A DNA stretch of 64,000 nucleotides from Veillonella caviae (GTDB lineage: Bacteria > Bacillota > Negativicutes > Veillonellales > Veillonellaceae), in NCBI RefSeq assembly GCF_003992125.1, contig NZ_RQUY01000001.1, positions 1 to 64,000 of the forward strand, in the 5' to 3' direction. The notes beneath the pieces are model-generated. The model saw only the letters and a list, made by a program, of their open reading frames with translations. It did not search any database and was not told where the DNA came from. Positions 51,240 to 61,797 of the stretch are shown here, piece by piece; position 1 is the stretch's first letter; the number at the start of each line of letters is the position of its first letter. The position numbers and the translations under genes were made by a program.

Positions 51240-51353
51240 ACCGTCATGTATACGATGGATTATATTTGTTATTAAAATGCACTAAAACTATATTTTTACA
51301 GTGCTATGTGTTAAACATAACCATAATAGGAACTGTGAAAGTAGGATGCACCT

Positions 51354-52355
51354 ATGAATTATATTATTTTTGATTTAGAGTGGAATCAACCTTATAGTAA
51401 TGACATTAGTTTTATGAAACGAACGGGGATGCCTATTACGGGGGAGATTATCCAAATTGGAGCAGTCAAGCTCAATGAAAATATGGAAATAGTGGATACT
51501 TTCACTATGTTTGTGAAACCACAATTTCTCCATCATATGCATAAACATGTAAAGGAATTAACAGGTATTACTCAACGTGATTTGAGCCAAGGGGTACCTT
51601 TTAAATTGGCTTATACTCATTTTCAACATTGGTGTGGTTCTAATTATATGTTATTGTCTTGGGGCGCTGATGATATTTTGATGCTCCGTGAAAACCTATT
51701 GCTTCATACTATGAAATCTATTATTTATGAACAATGGGCAGATGCACAAATGATTTACAGCTATGAGCGATTTGGTACAACACAACAATATTCACTAGCT
51801 AATGCTATGAAAGACCTTGGCGTATCTAGCGAACAATTGTCGGCTCATAATGCATTACATGATGCTATATTTACGGCTCATGTGTGTCAAAAACTTGATT
51901 TACCACGGGCGCTTATGCATTATGATGTAATCCGTAAAGAGGCGCCAAATCCATTTTTATACCCACCAGGGTTAACGTTTTTTATGTATGAGAACTTTCA
52001 AGAAAAGAAACGTATTGTACACGATAGACGAGGGCGAATTTCTTTTTGTCCGTACTGCCAAACCAGATTGGAAACGACGAAACCAGAACGGCTGCAGGGC
52101 GATAAATACCTTGCCATTGGCGTATGTCCTAAACACGGAGATTTTGCCATTCAATTAAAAGTAGGAAAATACACTATCAAATCTGGAGAAACGAGATTCT
52201 ATTTAACAAAGGTTTTGAGTCACAGCACAGATGAGATTAGTAAACTATATACAGAAAAATCTGTCATCAATAGAGAGAAAGAACGCCTCTATTTTGAGCG
52301 GCGACAAAAAGAACTATTAGAAAAAGGATTAGTAAAACACAGCGAATCAAAATAG
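51354..52355 (+). CDS. DEDDh 3'-5' exonuclease with C-terminal zinc ribbon
   Basis: 333 residues. Exonuclease motifs: IIFDLEWNQ (DxE), LSWGADDILML, and HNALHDAIFTAHV (HxxxxD). The C-terminal part holds FCPYCQTRLE and GVCPKHGDF, a small zinc ribbon that may bind RNA or DNA. It resembles KapD/ERI-type enzymes that trim 3' ends. It is flanked by 114 bp upstream with no gene seen. Confidence 0.85.
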   Translation: MNYIIFDLEWNQPYSNDISFMKRTGMPITGEIIQIGAVKLNENMEIVDTFTMFVKPQFLHHMHKHVKELTGITQRDLSQGVPFKLAYTHFQHWCGSNYMLLSWGADDILMLRENLLLHTMKSIIYEQWADAQMIYSYERFGTTQQYSLANAMKDLGVSSEQLSAHNALHDAIFTAHVCQKLDLPRALMHYDVIRKEAPNPFLYPPGLTFFMYENFQEKKRIVHDRRGRISFCPYCQTRLETTKPERLQGDKYLAIGVCPKHGDFAIQLKVGKYTIKSGETRFYLTKVLSHSTDEISKLYTEKSVINREKERLYFERRQKELLEKGLVKHSESK

Positions 52356-52431
52356 ATAAGATTCGTATATCTATAAATGATGGGTTGTTAAAGATTTTAT
52401 CAGATATGGGGAAACCATAAAGGAGATATAT

Positions 52432-53823
52432 ATGGAACGTAAATATGCTTGGCATAATTATGATGAACAAACATTAGAACAAGTCTTTGCCCTTGGCGAT
52501 AGTTATCGTCAATTTTTAGATAATGGCAAAACAGAACGGGAATGCGTGGTGCAATCTGTGGCCGCAGCAGAAGCTAAGGGGTATGTGAATCTTAAAGATT
52601 TAATTAAAAATAACACATCTATCAAAGCTGGGGATAAGATTTACTACACACATATGGATAAATCCATTGTATTATTCAATATTGGTACCGATGATTTAGA
52701 CCTTGGTATGAATATCCTTGGTGCTCACATTGATTCTCCTCGTATTGATGTGAAACAAAATCCTCAATACGAAGATAGTAATTTATTATTCTGGGATACT
52801 CACTATTACGGTGGTATCAAAAAATACCATTGGGTGGCTATGCCTTTAGCTATTCATGGCGTAGTAGTAAAAACAGACGGTACACGTATCGAAGTAAATA
52901 TCGGGGACAACGACAATGACCCTGTATTCTGTATTACCGATTTATTGCCTCACTTGGGGCAAGAACAAATGCAGAAAAAGGCGGCTACTGTTATCGAAGG
53001 AGAATCTTTGGATCTTCTAATTGGTAGCCAACCTGTAAAAGATGAAGAAAAAGAAGGGGTATCTAAATTTATTAATGCTCTTTTGGAAAAACAATATGGC
53101 TTTGTAGAAAAAGATTTATTGTCTGCAGAATTGGAAATTGTACCAGCTGGTAAAGCTCGTGACATGGGTTTTGATCGTTCCATGATTATTGCGTATGGTC
53201 AAGATGACCGCGTATGTGCCTATACTTCGTTAGTGGCTATGTTAGAAGTAGAAAAGGTAAAACGGACAACATGTTGCTTGTTAGTAGATAAAGAAGAAAT
53301 CGGTTCTGTTGGTGCTACAGGTATGCAATCCCGTTTCTTTGAAAATGCGGTGGCAGAAATTCTTACTTTAATGGGAAAACCAAATTCTGTTAATGTACGT
53401 CGTACATTGGAAAATTCCCGTATGCTTTCCTCTGATGTAAGCGCTGGTTACGATCCTTTGTATGCGTCTGCTTTTGAAAAGAAGAATGCTTCCTTCCTTG
53501 GTATGGGCGTAGTATTTAATAAGTTTACAGGTTCTCGCGGCAAATCTGGGTCAAATGATGCAAATGCTGAATACATGGGATTCATCCGTCGCGTTATGGA
53601 ATCTAACAATGTTACATACCAAACAGCAGAACTCGGTCGTGTTGACCTAGGAGGTGGCGGTACCATTGCGTACATCATGGCTCTTTACGGCATGAACGTT
53701 ATCGACTGCGGTGTAGCAGTGCTCAGTATGCATGCTCCTTGGGAAGTAACATCCAAGGCTGATATTTACGAGGCTAAACGCTGCTATGTGGCGTTCCTAA
53801 ATGCTGATGACGAAATGATTTAA
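52432..53823 (+). CDS. M18-family aminopeptidase (second copy)
   Basis: 463 residues, closer to the classic ApeA/I type than the one at 38687: LGAHIDSPRIDVKQNP, LVDKEEIGSVGATGMQ and SSDVSAGYDP carry the metal and catalytic residues. AAAGGAGATAT precedes the start. The gene at 53835 follows 11 bp later and is probably co-transcribed. Confidence 0.92.
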   Translation: MERKYAWHNYDEQTLEQVFALGDSYRQFLDNGKTERECVVQSVAAAEAKGYVNLKDLIKNNTSIKAGDKIYYTHMDKSIVLFNIGTDDLDLGMNILGAHIDSPRIDVKQNPQYEDSNLLFWDTHYYGGIKKYHWVAMPLAIHGVVVKTDGTRIEVNIGDNDNDPVFCITDLLPHLGQEQMQKKAATVIEGESLDLLIGSQPVKDEEKEGVSKFINALLEKQYGFVEKDLLSAELEIVPAGKARDMGFDRSMIIAYGQDDRVCAYTSLVAMLEVEKVKRTTCCLLVDKEEIGSVGATGMQSRFFENAVAEILTLMGKPNSVNVRRTLENSRMLSSDVSAGYDPLYASAFEKKNASFLGMGVVFNKFTGSRGKSGSNDANAEYMGFIRRVMESNNVTYQTAELGRVDLGGGGTIAYIMALYGMNVIDCGVAVLSMHAPWEVTSKADIYEAKRCYVAFLNADDEMI

Positions 53824-53834
53824 TAGGAGGCTAT

Positions 53835-54206
53835 ATGGAAACAACATTAGGGGCTGCTATTGCGGCTGCGAAAGACGAAGCTTCAGAAGTGAAAACCGTT
53901 AAGGTGGATATATTTGATATTCCTGAAACAAAAGCAGAAGAATACATTTCTAATCGCGAAGAGGTGGCTGTTGCTGCAGCGGACATAATGAAACCGTACT
54001 GTGTAACGGTGAAACGGGAAACTTTAGATCCTGATGAGGGGGAGGCTGTTGTAGGTTATTACATTAATGGACAAATTCTTATGTGTGTCATTCTTGATCC
54101 TTTTGAAGTGCCTGTTATGAAAGTAGCCCTTGATAAAGGAAACTTAAAGGAATATATTTTAGCAGCTAATGAATTAACAGAGGAGATGCTAGGTACATTG
54201 ATGTAG
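53835..54206 (+). CDS. hypothetical protein next to aminopeptidase
   Basis: A 123-residue acidic protein with no recognised domain; it has helical ends and a central beta region (KPYCVTVKRETLDPDEGEAV; GYYINGQILMCVILDPFEVP). Its AGGAGG site and spacing of 11 bp tie it to the aminopeptidase gene. Confidence 0.65.
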   Translation: METTLGAAIAAAKDEASEVKTVKVDIFDIPETKAEEYISNREEVAVAAADIMKPYCVTVKRETLDPDEGEAVVGYYINGQILMCVILDPFEVPVMKVALDKGNLKEYILAANELTEEMLGTLM

Positions 54207-54268
54207 TGAGATTTCTAGTATATAATGAATATATTATCAAATTTGCACTGATAGGAAGGAGTTTCCCC

Positions 54269-55246
54269 ATGAAATTAAAAAAAGGCATAGCTTTAGGGCT
54301 AACTTGCCTTGCTTTACTAGGTTTAGCAGGGTGTGGATCGTCAAATACATCTAATAGTGGTGAATATAAGGTAGGTATTGTTCAGTTAGTCGAACATCCT
54401 GCTCTTGACGCAGCTAATAAAGGTTTTACTGATGCATTAAAAGAAAAAGGTTTGGCTGATAAAATTAATTTTGACCAACAAAATGCACAAGCAGATCAAT
54501 CGAATTTGAACAGTATTGCGCAACGTTTTGTGTCAGACCGTAAAAATCTGATTTTAGCTATTGCTACACCGGCAGCTCAAACTATGGCAAATGCAACTCA
54601 TGACATTCCTATTTTGGCTACTGCTGTTACAGATTATGAATCAGCTAAATTAGTTAAATCAAATGCACAGCCTGGTGGTAATGTATCGGGTACATCTGAT
54701 ATGAATCCTGTAGAACAGCAAGTGGATTTAATCTTACAAGTTATGCCTAATGTGAAAACGATTGGTACCATTTATAGCTCTAGCGAAGTAAATTCCCAAT
54801 TACAAGTAGAAAAAATGAAAGCCTATGCGGCTACTAAAGGGATTACAGTAAAAGAAGTTACTGTATCTACAGTAAATGATATTCAACAAGCAGCACAAAG
54901 CCTTGTATCTGATGGTGTACAAGCCATTTATGTTCCTACAGATAATGTGGTGGCATCGGCTATTTCTAATTTAGTTTCTGTTACAGATGCTGCAAAAATA
55001 CCTGTATTTGGTGGTGAAGATAATCAAGTTAAAGGTGGCGCTATGATGTCCTTATCTGTAGATTATTACAAACTTGGTTATCAAACAGGTTTAATGGCTG
55101 TTGATATTTTACAAGGAAAATCTAAAATCGAAGATATGCCTGTAGAAATGCAAAAAGAGTTTAAACTTGTTGTAAATAAAGAAAAATTAGAAAAATTGGG
55201 CATCACATTGCCTCAAGAATTGTTAGACAAAGCATCTATGATTTAA
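54269..55246 (+). CDS. ABC transporter substrate-binding lipoprotein, copy 1
   Basis: 325 residues from the ATG after GGAAGGAG; a longer frame from 54206 hides the signal peptide. Lipobox LAGC with Cys22. ABC_sub_bind family of the TrpX type (VGIVQLVEHPALDAANKGFT; ATPAAQTMANATHDIPILAT). It is a close paralogue of the next gene. Ligand unknown; some relatives take up aromatic amino acids. Confidence 0.88.
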   Translation: MKLKKGIALGLTCLALLGLAGCGSSNTSNSGEYKVGIVQLVEHPALDAANKGFTDALKEKGLADKINFDQQNAQADQSNLNSIAQRFVSDRKNLILAIATPAAQTMANATHDIPILATAVTDYESAKLVKSNAQPGGNVSGTSDMNPVEQQVDLILQVMPNVKTIGTIYSSSEVNSQLQVEKMKAYAATKGITVKEVTVSTVNDIQQAAQSLVSDGVQAIYVPTDNVVASAISNLVSVTDAAKIPVFGGEDNQVKGGAMMSLSVDYYKLGYQTGLMAVDILQGKSKIEDMPVEMQKEFKLVVNKEKLEKLGITLPQELLDKASMI

Positions 55247-55335
55247 TTTGAAACTATTAATATCTATAGAATGTTAATCCACATATTTTATAAAAATTGT
55301 GGCTAGTAATGTATGGAATAAAGAAAGGACCACCA

Positions 55336-56313
55336 ATGAACTGGAAAAAAGGTATAGCATTAGCGCTAGCTGCTGTATCTATGGCGGCTGTTATGGCTGG
55401 CTGTGGTAATACGGCATCTGACAATCAAAAGAAAATCGGTATTATTCAATTAGTAGAACACCCATCCTTAGATGCGGCTAATAAAGGTTTTATTGACGGG
55501 TTAGCATCAAAAGGGTATAAGGATGGCGAGAATATTAAAATTGACTACCAAAATGCCCAAGCAGACCAATCGAATTTGAATAGCATTGCTCAACGTTTTG
55601 TATCAGATAAAAAGGATTTAATGTTGGCGATTGCTACGCCAGCGGCACAAACATTGGCCAATGCTACTCATGATATCCCTATTTTGGGGACTGCTATTAC
55701 AGATTATGAAACAGCTAAACTGGTACAATCTAATTCGCATCCAGGTGGCAATGTGTCTGGTACATCTGATATGACACCAGTAGAACGAGAAGTAGATTTA
55801 ATCATTGCTTTAGTACCTAATGTAAAACGCATTGGTGCGCTGTACACATCTTCAGAAATTAATTCCCAATTACAAGTGGAAAAAATGAAAGCCTACGCAG
55901 CTACTAAAGGTATTACCGTAGTAGAGGCTACAGTATCTAATGTAAATGATATCCAACAAGCAGCTAGTAATCTTGTAAATCAAGACGTTCAAGCTATTTA
56001 TACACCAACAGATAATGTATTAGCATCCGCTATGGCAAACTTAGCACAAATTACAGACGTTGCTAAAATTCCTGTATTCGCTGCTGATGAAGGCATGACA
56101 ATGACTGGTGGTGTAGCTACTTACTCTGTAGATTACTACAACTTAGGCTATCAAACAGGTTTAATGGCTGCAAAAGTGCTTTCAGGGGAAGCAAAAGTTG
56201 CCGATATGGCGATTGAAATGCAAAAAGATATTAAATTAACTGTCAATGAAGAACGTGCAAAAAAATTAGGTATCATCATTCCTGACGCACTTCGTAAAGA
56301 TATGAAACAATAG
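55336..56313 (+). CDS. ABC transporter substrate-binding lipoprotein, copy 2
   Basis: 325 residues from the ATG after AAAGGACCACCA. Lipobox MAGC with Cys23. Same family as copy 1 and very similar over the mature part (both contain NAQADQSNLNSIAQRFVSD), so a tandem duplication is likely. The permease follows 9 bp later. Confidence 0.88.
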   Translation: MNWKKGIALALAAVSMAAVMAGCGNTASDNQKKIGIIQLVEHPSLDAANKGFIDGLASKGYKDGENIKIDYQNAQADQSNLNSIAQRFVSDKKDLMLAIATPAAQTLANATHDIPILGTAITDYETAKLVQSNSHPGGNVSGTSDMTPVEREVDLIIALVPNVKRIGALYTSSEINSQLQVEKMKAYAATKGITVVEATVSNVNDIQQAASNLVNQDVQAIYTPTDNVLASAMANLAQITDVAKIPVFAADEGMTMTGGVATYSVDYYNLGYQTGLMAAKVLSGEAKVADMAIEMQKDIKLTVNEERAKKLGIIIPDALRKDMKQ

Positions 56314-56322
56314 GAGAAACTA

Positions 56323-57195
56323 ATGTTAGATTTAGTAGTAGGCACCATTACACAGGGCCTATTGTGGTCGTTATTAGCGGTAGGTGTATTCATCACCTTC
56401 CGCGTCCTCGATGTAGCAGATTTAACTGTAGAAGGATCATTTCCTATGGGGGCAGCTATTTCTGCAATCTTAATCACCTCTGGGATGAATCCAGTGTTAT
56501 CCATCGTCGTTGCTGGTATTGGCGGCATGATTGCCGGTGCTGTTACCGGTTGGATTCATACAAAATTAAAGATTCCAGCTCTATTAGCAGGGATTCTAAC
56601 AATGATAGCCCTCTACTCTGTAAATCTCCATATTATGGGGAAAGCCAATGTGTCCTTGCTTAGAATGGATACAGTTTATACTATGTTAGGCTCTTTACTA
56701 GGTACCGTTAATATGTGGTCTGCAGCTATCGTTGGGGTACTTGTTGCAGCTGTTGTTTGTCTTTTATTATTTTGGTTTTTCGGAACCGAAATTGGCACAG
56801 CCCTTCGCGCTACTGGTGTGAATCCACAAATGATTCGAGCTCAAGGTGTGAATACAGATACTATGATTGTTCTAGGTTTATTGATCTCCAATGCATTCGT
56901 AGCTGTCTCTGGTGCTCTCATTGGTCAAGCCCAAGGCTTTGCTGATGTAGGAATGGGTATTGGTACTATCGTTATCGGTTTAGCATCCGTTATTATTGGT
57001 GAAGTTGTGTTCGGTACAAAATCCTTTGTACGTAGTCTTATCGCTGTAGTGCTCGGTTCCATTGTGTACCGTATCGTTATCGCAGCGGTACTTTACATGG
57101 GCATGCCACCAAATGATTTGAAATTATTCACTGCCATTCTCGTTGCTATTGCATTGTCTTTGCCAACGTTGAAAGCAAAATGGCTTGCTAGATAG
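56323..57195 (+). CDS. ABC transporter permease (TrpY-type)
   Basis: 290 residues, very hydrophobic, with eight or nine spans; motifs FRVLDVADLTVEGSFPMGAA and IGLASVIIGEVVFGTKSF are typical of the branched-chain-like permeases paired with ABC_sub_bind proteins. It forms the channel of the importer. Confidence 0.9.
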   Translation: MLDLVVGTITQGLLWSLLAVGVFITFRVLDVADLTVEGSFPMGAAISAILITSGMNPVLSIVVAGIGGMIAGAVTGWIHTKLKIPALLAGILTMIALYSVNLHIMGKANVSLLRMDTVYTMLGSLLGTVNMWSAAIVGVLVAAVVCLLLFWFFGTEIGTALRATGVNPQMIRAQGVNTDTMIVLGLLISNAFVAVSGALIGQAQGFADVGMGIGTIVIGLASVIIGEVVFGTKSFVRSLIAVVLGSIVYRIVIAAVLYMGMPPNDLKLFTAILVAIALSLPTLKAKWLAR

Positions 57196-57205
57196 GAGGG
57201 GCACT

Positions 57206-58003
57206 ATGTTAGAAGTTAAACATATGGTGAAAACCTTCTTCAAAGGCACCATTAATGAAAAAACAGCCTTACAAGGCATCGATTTGAAATTAGAAGAAGG
57301 CGATTTCTGTACCGTCATCGGTGGTAATGGTGCTGGTAAAAGTACTCTTTTGAACTCTATTGCAGGTGTGTTTCCTGTAGATGAAGGACAAATCTTTATC
57401 GGCGATACAGAAGTGACAAAAATGCCAGAATATAAACGGGCTAAATATATTGGCCGTGTATTCCAAGATCCGATGGTAGGTACTGCAGGTAATATGCAAA
57501 TTGAGGAGAACCTTATCCTTGCTATGCGCCGTGGTAAAAGTCTTGGCTTGTCTTGGGCATTTAAAGATAATGAAAAAGCATTTTTCAAAGAACGTTTAGC
57601 TCTTTTGGGCCTTGGACTAGAAGACCGCTTATCTGCACGAATGGGTTTATTATCTGGTGGACAACGCCAATCTATTACACTCTTAATGGCAACTATGCTT
57701 CGTCCTGAATTATTGCTACTCGATGAACATACGGCAGCACTTGATCCTAAAACAGCGGAAAACGTGTTGCAATTAACAGATAAACTCGTTGCTGAACATA
57801 ATCTCACAACCCTTATGATTACCCATAATATGCGTGACGCATTGCGATTTGGTAATCGCCTCATCATGATGAACGCTGGTCGTATCATTTATGATGTAAA
57901 AGGAGAAGAGAAGAAACAATTGACAGTACAAGATTTACTTCAAAAATTTGAAGTAGCTGGTGAAAATGCATTGAGTGACCGTATGGTGCTCGGTGCGAAA
58001 TAA
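57206..58003 (+). CDS. ABC transporter ATP-binding protein (TrpZ-type)
   Basis: 265 residues from the ATG after AGGAGGGGC. Walker A GGNGAGKST (39-47), signature LLSGGQRQ, Walker B LLLLDEHTAALD and switch His in MITHNMRDA. It powers the importer encoded upstream and ends at a strong terminator. Confidence 0.95.
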   Translation: MLEVKHMVKTFFKGTINEKTALQGIDLKLEEGDFCTVIGGNGAGKSTLLNSIAGVFPVDEGQIFIGDTEVTKMPEYKRAKYIGRVFQDPMVGTAGNMQIEENLILAMRRGKSLGLSWAFKDNEKAFFKERLALLGLGLEDRLSARMGLLSGGQRQSITLLMATMLRPELLLLDEHTAALDPKTAENVLQLTDKLVAEHNLTTLMITHNMRDALRFGNRLIMMNAGRIIYDVKGEEKKQLTVQDLLQKFEVAGENALSDRMVLGAK

Positions 58004-58015
58004 GAGATATTAAAA

Positions 58016-58043
58016 TAAGAGGGCATGACCCTCTTATTTTTTT
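58016..58043 (+). terminator. terminator after the ABC importer operon
   Basis: TAAGAGGG pairs with CCCTCTTA around CATGA, followed by seven T residues. Confidence 0.9.
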
Positions 58044-58162
58044 GACCTTTTATGATAAAAGTTTCAATTCTTCATGGGATAAAAAAACAACACCTTTTGT
58101 CCTATAAGCCTATAATATAGATAGATTACATACAATGAATGATTTTGAAAGTATACTATTGA

Positions 58163-58330
58163 TGCTTTGTTATATATAGACTGGATGAATTAAACGAAGC
58201 TAGAGAAGGTAATATTACATTTAAGGCGGAAGAATTATAGTTAAGATATATTTTACAAGCATTAGATGATATTTATGAAATAAATATATTATTAGAATTT
58301 AAAGGTGTAATTAATACTGAACTATGGTAA
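58163..58330 (+). pseudogene. possible remnant of a small gene
   Basis: One frame reads as protein-like sequence on both sides of a single in-frame TAG at 58238 (RLDELNEAREGNITFKAEEL, stop, LRYILQALDDIYEINILLEF). It has no start or ribosome site. It may be the tail of a decayed helical protein gene. The rest of 58044-58457 holds the rpsO leader and no other gene. Confidence 0.3.
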
Positions 58331-58384
58331 ATCCTTTACAAGTAGGATTAGATACTGTATACTAAATAAGGTCATTAGACACAT

Positions 58385-58457
58385 CGTAGGCTAAGTATTC
58401 GAATCTCCAACGGTTACTTAAGCTTAACGGGATTATATTTTTTAGGAGGTAACATTA
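58385..58457 (+). promoter_or_regulatory. rpsO leader, possible S15-binding structure
   Basis: GCTAAGTA (about 58391-58398) can pair imperfectly with TACTTAAGC (about 58415-58423) before the TTAGGAGG site. S15 often represses its own mRNA through a leader structure; here this is inference. Confidence 0.3.
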
Positions 58458-58724
58458 ATGTTAACTACAGAAGCTAAATTAGCAATCATCAAAGAATTCG
58501 CTACTCATGAAGGCGACACTGGTTCTCCAGAAGTACAAATCGCGATTTTGACAAATCGCATCCAATACTTAACTGAACATTTGAAAGAACATAAAAAAGA
58601 TCATCATTCCCGTCGTGGTTTGTTGAAACTTGTTGGTCAACGCCGTAACATGCTTGACTACCTTCGTCGTAAAGACATCGAACGTTACCGTTCCATTCTT
58701 GAAAGACTTGGTCTTCGCAAATAA
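58458..58724 (+). CDS. rpsO: 30S ribosomal protein S15
   Basis: 88 residues, standard length, with [39 protein letters not shown] and [12 protein letters not shown]. It binds 16S rRNA early in 30S assembly. It precedes pnp, the common bacterial order. Confidence 0.98.
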   Translation: MLTTEAKLAIIKEFATHEGDTGSPEVQIAILTNRIQYLTEHLKEHKKDHHSRRGLLKLVGQRRNMLDYLRRKDIERYRSILERLGLRK

Positions 58725-58730
58725 TACATT

Positions 58731-58755
58731 AGCCGCCCATTTGGGCGGCTTTTTG
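58731..58755 (+). terminator. terminator after rpsO
   Basis: AGCCGCCC pairs with GGGCGGCT around ATTT, followed by TTTTG. pnp is then likely to need its own promoter or read-through. The 213 bp to pnp show no gene. Confidence 0.9.
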
Positions 58756-58968
58756 TTTGCAAAAATATTGGTTTACGTTACTATTAATAATAGTACCATA
58801 GTATTAGGTCAGAATTGCGTAGAGGATCTGTCTTTATGAGTACGTGTCATAAATGTTTGACAACACTAGATAGGATAGCGTAGAAGACCTATTTTTTTAT
58901 GGCATAATTTATGTGGTTGATATATAATAGATAAGATAATACAAGGAAGATTTATAGGAGGAATAGGA

Positions 58969-61038
58969 ATGGATAAATTCCAAATGGACTTAGCTGGTCG
59001 TACATTTACGATTGAGACTGGGGAATTAGCAAAACAAGCCGGTGGTGCTGTTATGGTTGGCTATGGCGATACTCGCGTATTGGTAACAGCCACAGGTTCT
59101 AAAGAGGCGAAGGATATCGATTTCTTCCCACTCACTGTGGATTACGAAGAAAAAATGTATGCTGTTGGTCGTTTGCCTGGCGGTTTCATTAAACGTGAGG
59201 CACGCCCACCAGAATCTGCTATTTTAAATAGCCGTTTGATTGACCGTCCTATTCGTCCGCTATTTGATAAAGGTGTGCGTAATGAAGTCCATGTAGTGGC
59301 TACAGTTATGTCCGTAGATCCTGATTGTGATCCGGCTGTATGTGGTATGATTGGTGCATCTGCAGCATTATCTATTTCTGATGTACCTTGGAATGGTCCT
59401 ATTGCAGGCGTTCGCATGGGCCGTGTGAACGGTGCTTTCATCGTGAACCCAACAGTGGCACAATTGGAAGAATCTGACCTTAACATCGTGGTAGCAGGCA
59501 CAAAGGATGCTATTCTCATGGTTGAAGGTGGTGCTAACGAAGTACCAGAAGAAACTATCTTAGAAGTCATCATGACTGCTCATGAAGAAATCAAAAAAAT
59601 CGTAGCTTTCCAAGAGGATATTAAGGCTCAAGTAGGTAAGGAAAAACGCATTTTTGAAAGCAAGGATGTGCCTGTTGAAATCAAAGACGCTGTGTACGCA
59701 TACGGTCATGATAAACTTGATCAAGCTGTACGTTGTGCAGATAAACAACAACGTGATGCTCAAGAAAATGAAGTACGTGCCGATGTACTAGCACATTTTG
59801 AGGAGATGTATCCAGATAATTTGGCTGATGTAAACAAAGCATTTGATAGCATGACAAAAGATATCGTGCGTCACATGATTTCTGTAGAAAAAATTCGTCC
59901 AGATGGTCGCCAACTCGATGAAGTACGCCCTATTTCTTGCCGTATTAGCGTATTGCCACGCACTCATGGTTCTGGCTTATTCACTCGCGGTCAAACACAA
60001 GTGTTAAACGTAGCGACTGTGGCACCGCTTTCAGAAAAACAAACTATCGATGGCCTCGGCATTGAAACGGAAAAACGATACATTCATCACTACAATTTTC
60101 CATCCTTCTCCGTTGGGGAAACACGTTCCTCTCGCGGTCCTGGTCGTCGTGAAATCGGTCACGGTGCCCTTGCTGAACGCGCATTAGTACCAGTGATTCC
60201 AAGCGAAGAAGAATTCCCATACGCATTGCGTCTCGTATCTGAAGTATTAGAATCTAATGGTTCTAGTTCCATGGCATCTGTATGTGGTTCTACATTGTCC
60301 CTCATGGATGCTGGTGTTCCTATTAAAGCACCCGTAGCAGGTATTGCAATGGGTCTTATTACAAAAGATGACCATTACACAATCCTTACTGATATTCAAG
60401 GTATGGAAGACGCTTTAGGCGATATGGACTTTAAAGTAGCTGGTACAGCTAAAGGCGTAACAGCTATCCAAATGGATATTAAAATTTCTGGTCTGTCTCG
60501 TGAAATCCTTGATGAAGCATTGCAACAAGCTCACAAAGGTCGCATGCATATCATGGGTATCATGTTAGACACTATAGCTGAACCACGTAAACAAATGTCT
60601 GAGTATGCACCACGTATTATTACTATGAAAATTGACCCTGACAAAATCCGTGACGTTATTGGTAGTGGCGGTAAAGTCATTCGTGGTATCATCGATGAAA
60701 CAGGTGCTAAAATAGACATCGAAGATGATGGTACTGTATTTATCGCATCTGTAGACCAAGAAGGGGCTCGCAAAGCACAAGAAATCATCGAAAACCTTAC
60801 AAAAGAAGTAGAAGTAGGGGAAGTGTACATGGGCAAAGTAACACGCCTCATGGCATTCGGTGCTTTCGTAGAAGTATTGCCAGGCAAGGAAGGTTTAGTG
60901 CATATTTCTAAATTGGCGAAAGAACGTGTAGAAAACGTAGAAGACGTAGTTAATGTTGGCGACGAAATCATGGTAAAAGTTATCGAAATCGATAAACAAG
61001 GCCGTGTGAACTTGTCCCGTAAAGATTGTTTGAAATAA
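58969..61038 (+). CDS. pnp: polynucleotide phosphorylase
   Basis: 689 residues: two RNase PH domains ([40 protein letters not shown]), a KH domain with [10 protein letters not shown] (about 555-615) and a C-terminal S1 domain ([20 protein letters not shown]). It degrades RNA 3'-5' with phosphate. AGGAGGAA precedes the start. Confidence 0.98.
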   Translation: MDKFQMDLAGRTFTIETGELAKQAGGAVMVGYGDTRVLVTATGSKEAKDIDFFPLTVDYEEKMYAVGRLPGGFIKREARPPESAILNSRLIDRPIRPLFDKGVRNEVHVVATVMSVDPDCDPAVCGMIGASAALSISDVPWNGPIAGVRMGRVNGAFIVNPTVAQLEESDLNIVVAGTKDAILMVEGGANEVPEETILEVIMTAHEEIKKIVAFQEDIKAQVGKEKRIFESKDVPVEIKDAVYAYGHDKLDQAVRCADKQQRDAQENEVRADVLAHFEEMYPDNLADVNKAFDSMTKDIVRHMISVEKIRPDGRQLDEVRPISCRISVLPRTHGSGLFTRGQTQVLNVATVAPLSEKQTIDGLGIETEKRYIHHYNFPSFSVGETRSSRGPGRREIGHGALAERALVPVIPSEEEFPYALRLVSEVLESNGSSSMASVCGSTLSLMDAGVPIKAPVAGIAMGLITKDDHYTILTDIQGMEDALGDMDFKVAGTAKGVTAIQMDIKISGLSREILDEALQQAHKGRMHIMGIMLDTIAEPRKQMSEYAPRIITMKIDPDKIRDVIGSGGKVIRGIIDETGAKIDIEDDGTVFIASVDQEGARKAQEIIENLTKEVEVGEVYMGKVTRLMAFGAFVEVLPGKEGLVHISKLAKERVENVEDVVNVGDEIMVKVIEIDKQGRVNLSRKDCLK

Positions 61039-61050
61039 TAGAGGTAACTC

Positions 61051-61500
61051 ATGGATATACGCGGATTTGAAGTAATAACCGCTTACGAAGATAAAGACAT
61101 TCATTTACCGACTCGTAAAACAACTGAAAGCGCTGGTTATGATCTGGAGTGTGCTGAGGCTGTAACCTTAGCACCGGGAGAATTAAAACTCATCCCTACA
61201 GGTATTAAAGCATTTATGGCATACGATGAATATCTTGCTATTCATATTCGTTCTAGTATGGCTATCAAACGTCGCTTAGCCCTCGTGAATAGCACGGGCA
61301 TCATCGATAGTGACTATTACAATAACGAAGACAACGAAGGCCACATTATGATTGCCGTCCTCAATTACGGCACTGAACCAGTACACCTTGAAAAAGGTGA
61401 ACGCGTGGCACAAGGTATATTCTCTAAATACCTTATCACCAATGACGATGATGCTACTGGTGTCCGTACTGGGGGTATTGGTAGCACGGGAACTATGTAA
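61051..61500 (+). CDS. dut: deoxyuridine 5'-triphosphate nucleotidohydrolase (dUTPase)
   Basis: 149 residues with the five dUTPase motifs: AGYDLECAE, HIRSSMAIK, GIIDSDYYNNEDNEGHIMI, GERVAQGIF and TGGIGSTG. A trimeric enzyme that hydrolyses dUTP to dUMP. Lies 12 bp after pnp. Confidence 0.95.
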   Translation: MDIRGFEVITAYEDKDIHLPTRKTTESAGYDLECAEAVTLAPGELKLIPTGIKAFMAYDEYLAIHIRSSMAIKRRLALVNSTGIIDSDYYNNEDNEGHIMIAVLNYGTEPVHLEKGERVAQGIFSKYLITNDDDATGVRTGGIGSTGTM

Positions 61501-61602
61501 ATCTGTCTTGGTTCTATGTAGAATCATCGCAGCTGCTAGAGTAAGGATTTTTTTAATATAATACTTATTTTGGCAGATATATAATTTAATAATGAATAGT
61601 GA

Positions 61603-61685
61603 AAGCCGCTCTTCTATGGATATTCTGTTTTCCTGCTAGATTTGCTCTAGTGGTAAAGCAGAGGAAGATAGAGGGGCGGTTTTTA
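61603..61685 (+). terminator. large structured terminator or small RNA
   Basis: The outer stem pairs GCCGCTCTTCTAT with ATAGAGGGGCGGT; inside, TTCCTGCT can pair with AGCAGAGGAA. A run of T follows. A TATAAT at 61580-61585 lies just upstream, so it might be a separate short RNA. Otherwise it is the dut terminator. The rest of 61501-61797 shows nothing else. Confidence 0.55.
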
Positions 61686-61797
61686 TATTTTCTTCTATAG
61701 TTCTATATTTTATGGAATAAAATTTACTCATGTGGTTAGATATAATGTAAATATACAAACTACTTCTAGAACATTACATAAGTGAGGGTGAACGATT

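Noticed and set aside
54206-54268. T-box or riboswitch before the ABC importer
   Set aside because: The leader is too short and no T-box sequence or specifier hairpin is visible.
57124-57888. 254-codon antisense frame over the ABC ATPase gene
   Set aside because: Mirror of a conserved gene; Arg/Ser-rich composition and no supporting signals.
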